From Solirubrobacterales bacterium (GTDB lineage Bacteria; Actinomycetota; Thermoleophilia; Solirubrobacterales; Solirubrobacteraceae), in contig DAIDME010000046.1 of NCBI GenBank assembly GCA_027449125.1, forward strand, positions 1 through 64,000: a stretch of 64,000 nt of DNA, read 5' to 3'. Shown one piece after another: positions 1-8,225 of this stretch. The notes under the pieces were generated by a model that was not told where the DNA came from, made no database searches, and saw nothing but the letters and a program-made list of their open reading frames with translations. Position 1 is the stretch's first letter. Each line of letters begins with the position of its first letter. A program made the position numbers and the translations under genes.

Positions 1-14
1 GCCGCCAGAGGCGC

Positions 15-887
15 TCAACGTGACAGGCGCGCCGCCAGAGAGAGCGCATCCTCCAGCGAGGCAAAGCGCAGCTGTGCGCTGAAGCCGTGGGCTCCTGCAC
101 GCACCTGCACGTCGGCGCCCAGCGCCGCCCCGAGCGCGTCAGCGATCTGCGCGGCGGCTGCTTCAGCATCGGCTGACGCGGGCGGGCGCTCAGCGGGCTC
201 GGCAGGCAGCGCCTCGCGCGCCACCCCAGTGGCCCTCGCCCGAGATTCGAGCTCCCGCACCGACCAACCCTCGGCGGCCGCCCTGCGGGCCAACGTGCGG
301 CGGACCGAGTTGTCCTGCGCCAGCAACAGCGCGCGGCCGTGGCCTTCGCTCAACTCGCCCGCCTCGATCAGGGCGAGCGGCTCGTCGGGCAGGTCGAGCA
401 GCCGGATGAGGTTGGAGACCGCGACACGGCCACGACCGACACGCAGCCCGACCTGCTCGCGAGTGAGGCCGAGCTCCTCCACCAGGGCGGCACAGGCGCG
501 TGCCTCTTCGACCGGATTGAGGTCCTTCCGGGCCATGTTCTCAATCACGGCAAGCTCGAGACTCGCGGCGTCGTCGTGCTCACGCACCACGGCGGGGATC
601 GCGTCCAACTCCGCTATCTGGGCCGCTCGCCAGCGTCGCTCACCGGCCACCAGTTCGTAGCGCCCGCCGGCCAGCGGGCGGACCAACACGGGCTGGATGA
701 CCCCGCGGGCGCGGATCGAGTCCGCGAGCGCCAGCAGCGACTCCTCGTCGAAGCTCCGGCGGGGCTGGTTCGGGTTGGGATCGATCAGCTCGATTGGCAG
801 CTGGCGCAGGTCCTCGCGCTCCACGCTGGGGGCAGCGGCCAGGATGGCCGCCAGGCCGCGGCCCATCGCTCGATTCCGGTCAGCCAC
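15..887 (-). CDS. parB: ParB chromosome-partitioning protein
   Basis: Loads at parS sites near the origin, slides as a CTP-dependent clamp and works with ParA to segregate origins. The 290-residue protein shows NPNQPR at 38-43, the CTP-binding GERRWRAA box at 82-89, the ENMARKDLNP motif at 116-125, a helix-turn-helix near 143-165 and a C-terminal dimerisation region. The start is GTG, preceded by AAGGAGGT eight bases upstream; the internal ATG at residue 8 has no comparable site. It overlaps the end of parA by 8 bp, so translation is probably coupled. A split parS-like site lies at 2878-2906. Identification is secure. Confidence 0.97.
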   Translation of the reverse strand: MADRNRAMGRGLAAILAAAPSVEREDLRQLPIELIDPNPNQPRRSFDEESLLALADSIRARGVIQPVLVRPLAGGRYELVAGERRWRAAQIAELDAIPAVVREHDDAASLELAVIENMARKDLNPVEEARACAALVEELGLTREQVGLRVGRGRVAVSNLIRLLDLPDEPLALIEAGELSEGHGRALLLAQDNSVRRTLARRAAAEGWSVRELESRARATGVAREALPAEPAERPPASADAEAAAAQIADALGAALGADVQVRAGAHGFSAQLRFASLEDALSLAARLSR

Positions 888-1638
888 GCGCGGCCACCTC
901 CTTGGCCAGCTCGAAGTAGGCCGCCGCTCCGGCTGAGTGGGGGTCGTGATGGATCACGGGCTTGCCGAAGCTGGGAGCCTCTCCGACGCGGACGTTCCGG
1001 GGAATCACCGTGTCAAACACCAGGTCCGGGAAGTGGGTGCGTACCTCGTTCTGCACATCCTGGGCCAGCCGCGTGCGCGCGTCGTACATAGTGACCACCA
1101 TGCCGGATATGGCCAGGCGTGGGTTGAGCTCACGCTGGATGAGCTTCAGCGTGTCGAGCAAGCCCGCAAGGCCCTCCAGTGCGAAATATTCGGCCTGAAC
1201 CGGCACCAGCACCCGATCCGCCGCGACGAGTGCGTTCACGGTAAGCGGCCCGAGCGACGGAGGACAGTCCAGCAGCGTGAACGCATAGCGGTCACGCACG
1301 CCGCGTAGTGCCTCCTTGAGCTTTCGCTCTGAGCCGGGGATGCGTGGCAGCTCGACGTTTGCGCCGGCCAGATCGGGGCTCGCGGGCGCAACCCAAAGGT
1401 GCTCGACGGCGGTCTCGACGGCAACGTCCTCGAGACTCGCTTCGCCGCTCAGAAGCTCGTAGACGCTCGGCACCAGCCGCTTGTCCAGCCCGACGCCGAC
1501 GGTGGCATTCGCCTGCGGGTCAATGTCCAGAAGCAACGTGTCGTAGCCGGCCTCGGCGATGCAGGCCGCGAGGTTGACGGCGGTGGTCGTCTTACCGACG
1601 CCGCCTTTCTGATTTGCAATTGCGTAAACGGTTCCCAT
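880..1638 (-). CDS. parA: ParA-family chromosome-partitioning ATPase
   Basis: ATPase that moves ParB-bound origins over the nucleoid. The deviant Walker A KGGVGKTTT is at residues 11-19 (signature Lys11, catalytic Lys16), with DIDPQANAT near 38-46 and the LLDCPPSLG Walker B further on. I chose the ATG at 1636-1638 because family members begin right before the first beta strand (MGTVYAIANQKGG). The reading frame extends 18 codons further upstream, but that stretch is Cys/Arg-rich and unlike the family. The 252-residue length is typical. It is upstream of parB and overlaps it by 8 bp. The upstream ribosome-binding site is weak. Confidence 0.96.
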   Translation of the reverse strand: MGTVYAIANQKGGVGKTTTAVNLAACIAEAGYDTLLLDIDPQANATVGVGLDKRLVPSVYELLSGEASLEDVAVETAVEHLWVAPASPDLAGANVELPRIPGSERKLKEALRGVRDRYAFTLLDCPPSLGPLTVNALVAADRVLVPVQAEYFALEGLAGLLDTLKLIQRELNPRLAISGMVVTMYDARTRLAQDVQNEVRTHFPDLVFDTVIPRNVRVGEAPSFGKPVIHHDPHSAGAAAYFELAKEVAARG

Positions 1639-1750
1639 GTGCCCCAGGGAAGCTAGCGATCGGCAACAGCGAAGGCATCCCCGGAGCCTCACATCTGTCG
1701 CTATGTGCGCCCAAACCTGGTAGCCGCGGCCGAGCGCAGCAGCTTCACGA

Positions 1751-2470
1751 TTACGCCAGGGGCCGCTTCACAGCCATGCCCGGACGCCTCGGGAACCCCG
1801 CAGGGGTCTCACGGACTTTGGTCATCACGTGCAGATGTCGATGCTTGGCAGCAACGTAGGGATGAACTTGCAGCGGCTGCTCTGCGACCAGGCCGAGGAT
1901 GTCGCATGCAGCCAGCGCCGCCCGCTCAGCTTCGGGGTCGCGACGTCCGCGCCACGCAACCAGCGTTCCCCCCAGCCGAAGCGGTGGTGCCGCGTACTCG
2001 CAGACAACGGCGAGCGGGGCCAGGGCCCGTGCGGTAACGACGTCCATCTCCCCGAGTCCAGCATCCCAGGACTCGACCCGTGTGTGTGCAACTTGGACGT
2101 TCGTGAGGTCGAGCGCGGAGACCGTAGAGCTCAGAAAGTCGCACTTCCGCACCGATCCCTCGAGCAGCGTGACATGGGCGGTGGGCAGCGCTACCGCCAG
2201 GACTACGCCGGGCAACCCTGCGCCCGCGCCGATGTCGAGCACTCGCTTGGCCGCCCGAACTGCGGGCAGTGTAAGCGCGACCAGCGAGTCGGCGAGGTGG
2301 TCGTCTATCACGCGCTGCGGCTCGCGCACCGTGGTCGGCGCACGCGCGTCCTCTGAGAGCACCGTTGCGTAGCGTCTAAGCCTGAGGCCCTGGTCGGCCG
2401 TCAACTTGAAGCGGGCCACGAGCGCGTCAACGCCCGAGTAGGCGTCCGGTGCGCTGGAGCTGCCAGCCAC
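1751..2470 (-). CDS. rsmG: 16S rRNA (guanine527-N7)-methyltransferase RsmG
   Basis: Methylates N7 of G527 in the 16S rRNA decoding region using S-adenosylmethionine; loss in other bacteria gives low-level streptomycin resistance. The class I methyltransferase SAM loop is DIGAGAGLPG at 79-88, and the family motif DHLADSL is at 57-63. It has 239 residues, the usual size. Its position between the par genes and jag/yidC is the classic arrangement. A 112-bp gap separates its end from parA, and it starts 9 bp after the LAGLIDADG-like gene ends, so those two may share a transcript. Confidence 0.95.
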   Translation of the reverse strand: MAGSSSAPDAYSGVDALVARFKLTADQGLRLRRYATVLSEDARAPTTVREPQRVIDDHLADSLVALTLPAVRAAKRVLDIGAGAGLPGVVLAVALPTAHVTLLEGSVRKCDFLSSTVSALDLTNVQVAHTRVESWDAGLGEMDVVTARALAPLAVVCEYAAPPLRLGGTLVAWRGRRDPEAERAALAACDILGLVAEQPLQVHPYVAAKHRHLHVMTKVRETPAGFPRRPGMAVKRPLA

Positions 2471-2479
2471 GGTCGAAGC

Positions 2480-2851
2480 TCACGCCTCGCCGGCCAGCTC
2501 AGAGCGGGCCCGCTCCCGCGCGATGAAGCCGGCGTAGCGCTCAACCATGGCATTGAAGCGCTCCGCGGCGTGAGCATCCAGAGCAGGCGTGAGCTCCTCC
2601 TCGAGCAGCGGCAGGAGATCTACGACGAGCGTGCGTCCCCTGGCCATCCACTGGTAGTAGGACCGCCCACCGTGCGTGTATGGGCCATAGAGGCGCGACC
2701 CCGGAAAGCGCTCGAGCAGCCAGCGAAAGAGCGCTTCGTGCCGCGTGTGCATCCGCAGAGTCACCTGGGGCTGCTTGCCATCGCCACCGAACGAGCCCTC
2801 GCCGACCAGCAGTCCCACGACTACGCCACGATCGAAGTCGCTGAGCGCCAT
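2480..2851 (-). CDS. small LAGLIDADG-like protein
   Basis: A 123-residue free-standing protein. Residues 12-24 (VGLLVGEGSFGGD) match the first LAGLIDADG helix and following acidic residue (Glu18) of homing endonucleases, followed by beta-strand-rich sequence and a GPYTHGGRSYYQW segment typical of the DNA-binding saddle. With only one motif it would need to dimerise to cut DNA. It is not inside an intron or intein: rsmG and jag on either side are intact, and it sits in the leftward origin operon. It may be a domesticated DNA-binding protein rather than a homing enzyme. Family assignment is by motif only; function is unknown. Confidence 0.75.
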   Translation of the reverse strand: MALSDFDRGVVVGLLVGEGSFGGDGKQPQVTLRMHTRHEALFRWLLERFPGSRLYGPYTHGGRSYYQWMARGRTLVVDLLPLLEEELTPALDAHAAERFNAMVERYAGFIARERARSELAGEA

Positions 2852-2877
2852 AGCATCGCCAGTTCTACCGCTGATGC

Positions 2878-2906
2878 TGTTTCACGGTCAAGAAAAACGT
2901 GAAACA
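2878..2906. repeat. split parS-like inverted repeat
   Basis: TGTTTCACG (2878-2886) and CGTGAAACA (2898-2906) are perfect inverted 9-mers and are the two halves of the known parS palindrome TGTTTCACGTGAAACA, pulled apart by 11 bases. The site lies in the gap between jag and the LAGLIDADG-like gene, about 2 kb from parB. As RNA it would form a 9-bp stem, but no T-run follows on either strand, so a terminator is less likely. I saw no intact parS in the window. Binding by ParB is inferred. Confidence 0.6.
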
Positions 2907-2924
2907 TGCGGCCGTGGTCGGTCC

Positions 2925-3401
2925 TCAGCCCGCCACCGGGGCGACGATGAGCCGTCTGGACGGTTCCTCGCCCTCCGAGAAAGTCTCCACGTCACGACGC
3001 TCCTTCAGGTGCATGTGGACGACCTTCCGCTCCCCCGCTCCCATCGGTTCGAGCGCGACGGCACGCCCGTCTCGCACAGCCGCGTCCGCCGCCTGGTCCG
3101 CCATCGCGCACAAAGCCGTCGTCCGCCGGCCGCGATACCCGCCGGCATCAACCACCACCTCGACGCTCGCGCTCACCCCCTTGAAGGCAACGCGCTGCGC
3201 AAGGTGCTGAATCGAGTCCAGCGTCTGGCCATGGTGGCCGATCAGCGCAGCTGCCTCCCCACCCACGTACTCGGCGTGGATCGCGCCGTCCCGTTCCTCG
3301 ACTCGCACCTCGCACCCCACGCCCGCAGCGTCGGCTATAGCCTGGAGCACAGCCGCTACCACGCGATCCCTCCCTGACAGGTCTGCCGGCCCCGTGGCCA
3401 C
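2925..3401 (-). CDS. khpB: Jag/KhpB RNA-binding protein (KH + R3H)
   Basis: Cytoplasmic RNA-binding protein of the Jag/KhpB family, linked in Firmicutes to cell elongation and division. The KH domain has the GHHGQTLDSIQ loop (GxxG type) around residues 54-64. The C-terminal R3H domain carries the hallmark ERRDVETFSEGEEPSRR segment. At 158 residues it lacks the N-terminal Jag_N domain seen in longer homologues. Start is GTG at 3401, five bases after the yidC stop, consistent with co-transcription with yidC, yidD, rnpA and rpmH. Confidence 0.93.
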   Translation of the reverse strand: MATGPADLSGRDRVVAAVLQAIADAAGVGCEVRVEERDGAIHAEYVGGEAAALIGHHGQTLDSIQHLAQRVAFKGVSASVEVVVDAGGYRGRRTTALCAMADQAADAAVRDGRAVALEPMGAGERKVVHMHLKERRDVETFSEGEEPSRRLIVAPVAG

Positions 3402-3406
3402 CGCAC

Positions 3407-4432
3407 CTACCGCCTGCGGCCGGAGCGCTTCTTCTTGGCCCGTGCCGATGGCGGCGGGCCCGCCGGCCGGCGGCCCGCCTCCGGAACTCCAGCAGAGCCC
3501 TTCTCCGCGGTGCCCACGGCCCCGCGCGGCCCACGCCCGCGGAGCAGCGACCCGAAGCCCGACGCCCCCTCGGCGGCCTGCACATTGCCATTCGCAGGCG
3601 ATCCAGCAGATGACGAGCCATTGCCCTTTACGTCATCGGCGACGGCGCCCGGAGCCCCCGCGGCCGCCACCGCAGGCATCGGTCCCATGAACGCCTTGAT
3701 CGTGTACTGCTGGATCATCGTCCAGGCGTTGGTGGTGATCCAGTACACGATCAGCCCCGCGGGAAAGCGGATGATGAAGAGCACGAAGACCAGCGGCAAC
3801 AGCAACATCATGTTGCGCTGGTTGCGATCCATCCCCGGTGCCGACATCAGCAGCGTCGAGGAGATCTGCGTGCCGACGTAGAGGATCAACAGCACGATCA
3901 GCGTGAGGCCCGTGGGAATGCTCGTGATGTCGTGTATGAAGAGGAAGCTCGCGCTGTGGTAGCGATCACCGCACGCGGTCGTCTGGCTCGCCGCAGCCTT
4001 CAGCGACACGTGGTGAATCAGCGCGTAGTGGCGCTGATAAGCCGCCTGCACCGGTGGGCAGATGTCCTTGCGGAGGTTCTCGCGCAGCATGTAATAGAGC
4101 GAGATGAAGACCGGGAACTGGGCCACGAGCGGCAGGCACGAGCCGAACGGGTTGACGTTGTTCTCCCGGTAGAACTTCATCATCTCCTCTTGCTGACGCT
4201 GTTTGTCGTCCTTGTACTTCTGCTGCAGCGCCTTCATCTGGGGCTGCACGTGCTGCAAGCGGCGCATCGAGCCCACCTGCTTGACGGCGAGCGGTACGAG
4301 CACGAGCCTCACGCACACAGTCAGCAGAACTATCGACCACCCCCACGACAGCCCGACGCTGTCATGGAAGAACTTGATCACCGCGGCAAAGACGCTGATC
4401 AGGGGCCCAAAGATGTTTGCGGTAACGAGCAT
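3407..4432 (-). CDS. yidC: YidC/Oxa1 membrane protein insertase
   Basis: Inserts and folds inner-membrane proteins, alone or with SecYEG. It is 341 residues, the short Gram-positive-like form without the large periplasmic P1 domain. Hydrophobic segments include the first conserved helix (WGWSIVLLTVCVRLVLVPL, with the groove Arg in VCVRL), the PFGSCLPLVAQFPVFISLYYML hairpin region, and two further helices near the C-terminal half. The long Lys/Arg/Pro-rich tail (last about 75 residues, ending KKKRSGRRR) fits ribosome contact. It lies between yidD and jag. Confidence 0.95.
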   Translation of the reverse strand: MLVTANIFGPLISVFAAVIKFFHDSVGLSWGWSIVLLTVCVRLVLVPLAVKQVGSMRRLQHVQPQMKALQQKYKDDKQRQQEEMMKFYRENNVNPFGSCLPLVAQFPVFISLYYMLRENLRKDICPPVQAAYQRHYALIHHVSLKAAASQTTACGDRYHSASFLFIHDITSIPTGLTLIVLLILYVGTQISSTLLMSAPGMDRNQRNMMLLLPLVFVLFIIRFPAGLIVYWITTNAWTMIQQYTIKAFMGPMPAVAAAGAPGAVADDVKGNGSSSAGSPANGNVQAAEGASGFGSLLRGRGPRGAVGTAEKGSAGVPEAGRRPAGPPPSARAKKKRSGRRR

Positions 4433-4445
4433 GATTTCGGGAGGC

Positions 4446-4724
4446 TCAGCTTTCGCGCCGAGACCGGAACAGGCGCTGATCCTCGACCGGATCGAAACCG
4501 CCCTTGCTCCACGGGTTGCACCGTAGAAGCCGCCAGCCTGCTAGCACCAGCCCGCGCAGTATGCCGAACTTCGTAACCGCCTGCACGGCGTACTCCGAGC
4601 ATGAAGGGTGGTACTTGCATCGCTGCCCGGTCAGCGGTGACACCATTTTCTGGTAAAGCTTGATTGGCAGGACCGTGAGCCGCCTTGCGAGCATCGGCGC
4701 CGACCCAGCCGGACCGCTGCTCAT
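4446..4724 (-). CDS. yidD: YidD membrane protein insertion efficiency factor
   Basis: Small membrane-associated protein that helps YidC-dependent insertion. It has 92 residues, with the conserved core IKLYQKMVSPLTG, the Cys-rich CKYHPSCSEYA block and GWRLLRCNPWSKGG. It overlaps the end of rnpA by four bases (ATGA-type coupling), the standard rnpA-yidD-yidC order. The N-terminal ten or so residues before MLARRL are non-conserved, so a start at the second Met is possible. Confidence 0.95.
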   Translation of the reverse strand: MSSGPAGSAPMLARRLTVLPIKLYQKMVSPLTGQRCKYHPSCSEYAVQAVTKFGILRGLVLAGWRLLRCNPWSKGGFDPVEDQRLFRSRRES

Positions 4725-5194
4725 GCCGTCCTCCCAGGCGGGGAGGACGCTGGCTGCCGAGCCGTGTCATCGGCGAGAGCGCTCCGGGGGGCCATTTCGC
4801 GCGCCGTGTCGCCTCGCGGCGCCGAAACGGGGGCTACCCCTTCAACCTTGCCGATCAGCTCGGCGAGGGCGCCCCGAACACCCTGAAGCCCCTCTCGCTC
4901 CGAGAGCTCTCGCGCCGCCGGGCGCGCGATCACCACCACGTCGCTGCCGGCAGGCAGGCGTTCGCTTTCGGCATCAAACGCCTCCCGGACCAAGCGCTTG
5001 ACGCGGTTGCGTTCAACGGCGCCACCGACCTTGCGCGAAACGGACATGCCCAGGCGCACGCGCTCTTCGACGGCGCGTGGGAACACGTAGAGAACGAACT
5101 CCCTACCGCCGTGCGAACGACCGCTGCGCATGACACGGTCAAACTCCGCGCTCCGTGACAGCCGCCCTCGGCGTGGCGAACCGTCGCCCGCCAC
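4721..5194 (-). CDS. rnpA: Ribonuclease P protein component
   Basis: Protein subunit of RNase P; helps the catalytic RNA mature tRNA 5' ends. The RNR motif is present (ERNRVKRLVREAFD), as is the N-terminal RGRLSRSAEFDRV block. I chose GTG at 5192-5194, which begins seven bases after the rpmH stop and leaves only a short lead before the conserved block. A longer form starting with ATG at 5233 would overlap rpmH by 32 bp. A non-conserved Ala/Pro/Arg tail of about 45 residues follows the fold and runs over the start of yidD. Confidence 0.9.
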   Translation of the reverse strand: MAGDGSPRRGRLSRSAEFDRVMRSGRSHGGREFVLYVFPRAVEERVRLGMSVSRKVGGAVERNRVKRLVREAFDAESERLPAGSDVVVIARPAARELSEREGLQGVRGALAELIGKVEGVAPVSAPRGDTAREMAPRSALADDTARQPASSPPGRTA

Positions 5195-5201
5195 CTGCCA
5201 C

Positions 5202-5336
5202 CTACACCGTAAGCCGCTTGCGGCCCTTGTCACGGCGCCGCTTGAGGACGTCCCGCCCCGCCCTCGTCAGCATGCGTGCGCGAAAACCGTGGGTACGAGC
5301 CCGCTTGCGCTTTTTGGGTTGGTAGGTTCTCTTCAT
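5202..5336 (-). CDS. rpmH: Ribosomal protein bL34
   Basis: 44-residue highly basic large-subunit protein that starts [18 protein letters not shown] and contains the conserved [17 protein letters not shown] region. The ATG at 5334-5336 is certain from family alignment; the frame stays open about 55 codons further upstream, but this is not coding. It is the first gene of the leftward operon rpmH-rnpA-yidD-yidC-jag and diverges from dnaA, the usual order next to bacterial origins. Confidence 0.97.
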   Translation of the reverse strand: MKRTYQPKKRKRARTHGFRARMLTRAGRDVLKRRRDKGRKRLTV

Positions 5337-5589
5337 CGCTTGTTCCTGGCGCCCATGGGGCGATCGCCGACGCAGTATACGCAAGCTCCAAACCGTCGTG
5401 GACGACAGGAGCTCATCCGTCCGCCGCTTGGTGTAGCAGGCAGCCTGAGCTTTTTCCCGCGCTTTGCGCCAACACCGGTCCGCCACGGCCGACATGGGCA
5501 TCGCACGGAGCTATATTCGCCAACCCCGGGCCAGTATCGGCCGGGTCTCTCGCACAATCACCGTCTCAGCTGTTAGGAGCCGCTTGGAG
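5337..5589. promoter_or_regulatory. divergent rpmH/dnaA intergenic region
   Basis: A 253-bp gap between two divergent operons that must hold both promoters. I see no perfect DnaA box (TTATCCACA or TTGTCCACA); the nearest is TCGTCCACG on the minus strand at about 5392-5400, two mismatches off. AGGAG at 5575-5579 is the likely dnaA ribosome-binding site. Together with 6985-7097 it is one of two candidate places for oriC. Confidence 0.5.
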
Positions 5590-6984
5590 ATGCTCGGGCA
5601 CCTCCCGCAAAACCCTGCCTGGCAAGAGATTGCCGTTCGTCTGCGCGACTGTCTAGGTGCATCGACCTACGACCTCTGGCTGGACCGAGTGGCGATCGTC
5701 AGCTGGGACGGAGAATCGCTCGTCCTGACGACCGCAAACGGGACCGACAGCTGGGTCGCGGCACGCTACGGCAAGGTGATCGAACGCTGCGCACAGGCCG
5801 TGCTCGGGGCCGGCACGCGCGTCGTCTTCGCGCACGATGCGGTGGCTCGCGCCCACCGCGCGCTCACCACCACCGGCATCGCGTCAGCCGGAGAGCAGCC
5901 CTCGGAGATCAACCCGCGCCACACATTCGATCAGTTCGTGATCGGCGACGGCAACCGTCTCGCGCACGCCGCTGCGCTCTCCGTGGCTGAAACGCCCGGC
6001 CAAGCCTATAACCCGCTCTTCCTGCACGCCCCGCCGGGGCTCGGCAAGACACATCTGCTCCACGCCATCGGCAACTACCTGACCGCATACTCGCCCGGCA
6101 CCAAGGTGCTGTACGCAACCGTCGAGGCGTTCACGAACGGATTCATCGCAGCCCTCCGCGGTGAGGCCCTTGAGCGCTTCAAGGAGATGTATCGCCACGT
6201 GGACGTGCTGCTCATCGACGACGTCCAGTTTCTCGCCAGCAAGGTCAAGACCGAGGAGGAGTTCTTCCACACCTTCAACGCTCTCTATGACTCCGGCCGG
6301 CAACTGGTCCTCACGGCAGACCGCATTCCCAACCAGCTCACGGGCATCGAACAGCGACTCCGCGAGCGCTTCGCCTCCGGCCTGGTGGCCCAACTGGATC
6401 CACCGGATCAGCGCACCCGAGAAGCGATTCTCAGAAAGCGCGCTGCTGTCGACAACGTCAACGTGTCGGATGACGCGGTCTTCAGCCTGATAGCCGAGCG
6501 GGTCAGGACCAACGTGCGCGTCTTGGAGGGCGCGCTCATCCGGATCGTCGCACACCACTCGCTCACCGGGAAGCCGATCACCACGAAGCTGGCTGAGGCG
6601 ATCCTCGAAACCATCCAGCCGCCCGCCCAAGGCGGACACGGCACGGAGGTTGGCGTAGCGCATGCGCAGCCGGCTCAGGCAAAGGCCGAGGCAATCATGA
6701 GAGACGTCGCCGACCACTTCCATCTGGCTGTCACCGACATCACGGGTCCGGGCAGGACCGGCGACGTGGCATGGGCCCGTCAGCTGGCCATCTACCTGAC
6801 TCGTGAGTTCACGAACATGCCCCTGCAGAGCATCGGCAACGCCTTCGGCGGGCGCAAGCACGCCACAGTCCTCCACGCTTGCAAGCGTGTCGGCTCCCGC
6901 GTGGCTGTCAACAGCGATGAAGCCGCAGACCTCCACGTCCTCCTCACGAGGCTCTCCGGGAACGATGCTGACCGCATCTCCTGA
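5590..6984 (+). CDS. dnaA: Chromosomal replication initiator DnaA
   Basis: Binds DnaA boxes, oligomerises with ATP, melts the origin and loads helicase. From ATG 5590 the protein has 464 residues. Domain I covers about 1-80, a short linker follows, and the AAA+ domain has Walker A PPGLGKT at 148-154 and Walker B IDD at 209-211. The C-terminal DNA-binding domain carries the signature GRKHATVLHACKRV at 421-434. I chose this start because the conserved first helix begins MLGHLPQNPAWQ and AGGAG lies ten bases upstream; the open frame extends 42 codons further. Its 3' end encodes a perfect 16-bp palindrome at 6874-6889. Confidence 0.97.
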   Translation: MLGHLPQNPAWQEIAVRLRDCLGASTYDLWLDRVAIVSWDGESLVLTTANGTDSWVAARYGKVIERCAQAVLGAGTRVVFAHDAVARAHRALTTTGIASAGEQPSEINPRHTFDQFVIGDGNRLAHAAALSVAETPGQAYNPLFLHAPPGLGKTHLLHAIGNYLTAYSPGTKVLYATVEAFTNGFIAALRGEALERFKEMYRHVDVLLIDDVQFLASKVKTEEEFFHTFNALYDSGRQLVLTADRIPNQLTGIEQRLRERFASGLVAQLDPPDQRTREAILRKRAAVDNVNVSDDAVFSLIAERVRTNVRVLEGALIRIVAHHSLTGKPITTKLAEAILETIQPPAQGGHGTEVGVAHAQPAQAKAEAIMRDVADHFHLAVTDITGPGRTGDVAWARQLAIYLTREFTNMPLQSIGNAFGGRKHATVLHACKRVGSRVAVNSDEAADLHVLLTRLSGNDADRIS

Positions 6985-7097
6985 CAGACTGGGCAGCTGC
7001 TCGCATAACAACTACCGCGCTAGCTGCGCGAAAACAAGCGCTTATCAACAGCACAACCGCTGCCTATGACTTCTACACAAACTCGAGGGATACAGCC
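6985..7097. other. candidate oriC (dnaA-dnaN gap)
   Basis: Only 113 bp, but locally AT-richer than its surroundings. It contains TTATCAACA at 7042-7050 (one mismatch from TTATCCACA) and TTCTACACA at 7071-7079 (weak match). In most actinobacteria oriC lies between dnaA and dnaN and is several hundred bp with many boxes, so this is unusually small. The divergence of gene direction near here supports an origin nearby. GC-skew over the whole chromosome would settle it. Confidence 0.4.
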
Positions 7098-8207
7098 GTG
7101 AAGATCACACTCGAGCGAGACGACTTCCTTGCTCAGTTGCAAGCGGCGGTTCGTGTCGCCTCGACACGCTCTGCGATCCAGGCACTGTCCGGAGTTCAGA
7201 TCTCTGCACACAACGGGCTGTGCGAACTCAGAGCAACCGATGCTGACATGAGCCTCCGCGTGCCGTTGAGCGCTGAGATCGCGCGTGATGGCACCGTTGT
7301 GCTGCCCGCTCGGCTGTTGATGGATGTCATCCGCACGCTTCCACAACGATCAGTCGGCCTGGAGCTGCGACCGAATGAAGGTGACGCTGAGGTCCTCTGT
7401 GGCAACTCGAGCTTCCACCTGCGAACGCTGCACGCGGATGATTTCCCGACGCTTCCACCGCTTGATTCCGACGCCGCGCTCCGGCTGCCGTTGACGGCGT
7501 TCGTAGAGACAGCGCTCAAGGTCTCGGGCTCCGCTTCCCGCGATGAGACCAGGCCGGTGCTGACCGGCATCCTTGTGTCAGCTGCCGGGCGCGAGGTGCG
7601 CATGGTCGCAACCGACTCATACCGTCTGAGCGTGAAGACCACGGAACTCCCCGAAACGCTCGCGTCGGCCTTCGAGGTGAACATTCCCGCGCGGGCGTTG
7701 CAGGAGCTCGCTCGCCTCGCCGCCCACAGCGAAGCGGAGGATGTCACGGTCAGCGTCCGCCAGAATCAGGTCGTCTTTACGATCGGCTCCACAGTCCTGA
7801 CCTCGCGTCTGATCGATGGGCAGTTTCCCAACTACCGCCAGCTGCTGCCGGAGACCTTCGAGCACGAGCTCCATCTCGACGGCTCAGAACTGCGTGAGGT
7901 TGTGAGGCGCGTGAGTCTCCTGGCCCAGAAGAACGCCCCCCTTCGCCTTAGCTTCGAGGATGGAGAGCTCACCATCTCGGCACAGACCCCAGACATCGGC
8001 GAGGCTCGCGAATCGATGCCTGCCCCATTTCAGGGCGAGATGTTCGAGATCGGGTTCAACCCCGAGTTCCTGCGAGAGGGACTGGATGCGGTGGGTGACG
8101 CGGAGGTCGTCCTCAAGCTCATCTCGCCCCTTCGTCCCGGGCTGATCGAAGCCGGAGACGGCAGCGGCTTCGTGTATCTGATCATGCCAATCAGGCTCAA
8201 CGTGTAG
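7098..8207 (+). CDS. dnaN: DNA polymerase III beta subunit (sliding clamp)
   Basis: Ring-shaped clamp that tethers the replicative polymerase and other enzymes to DNA. Its 369 residues form the usual three repeated clamp domains; recognisable parts include the GRYELRATDADMSL-like strand region near the N-terminus, the ETRPVLTGILVS start of domain 2, and the C-terminal LISPLRPGLIEAGDGSGFVYLIMPIRL end, where partner peptides bind. Start is GTG with GAGGGA a few bases upstream. It follows dnaA and precedes recF, the canonical order. Confidence 0.97.
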   Translation: MKITLERDDFLAQLQAAVRVASTRSAIQALSGVQISAHNGLCELRATDADMSLRVPLSAEIARDGTVVLPARLLMDVIRTLPQRSVGLELRPNEGDAEVLCGNSSFHLRTLHADDFPTLPPLDSDAALRLPLTAFVETALKVSGSASRDETRPVLTGILVSAAGREVRMVATDSYRLSVKTTELPETLASAFEVNIPARALQELARLAAHSEAEDVTVSVRQNQVVFTIGSTVLTSRLIDGQFPNYRQLLPETFEHELHLDGSELREVVRRVSLLAQKNAPLRLSFEDGELTISAQTPDIGEARESMPAPFQGEMFEIGFNPEFLREGLDAVGDAEVVLKLISPLRPGLIEAGDGSGFVYLIMPIRLNV

Positions 8208-8225
8208 GCGAGCGCGCGCGGCCCC

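Noticed and set aside
5392-5400. DnaA box on the minus strand
   Set aside because: Two mismatches to the consensus and no cluster of similar sites, so it is at chance level.
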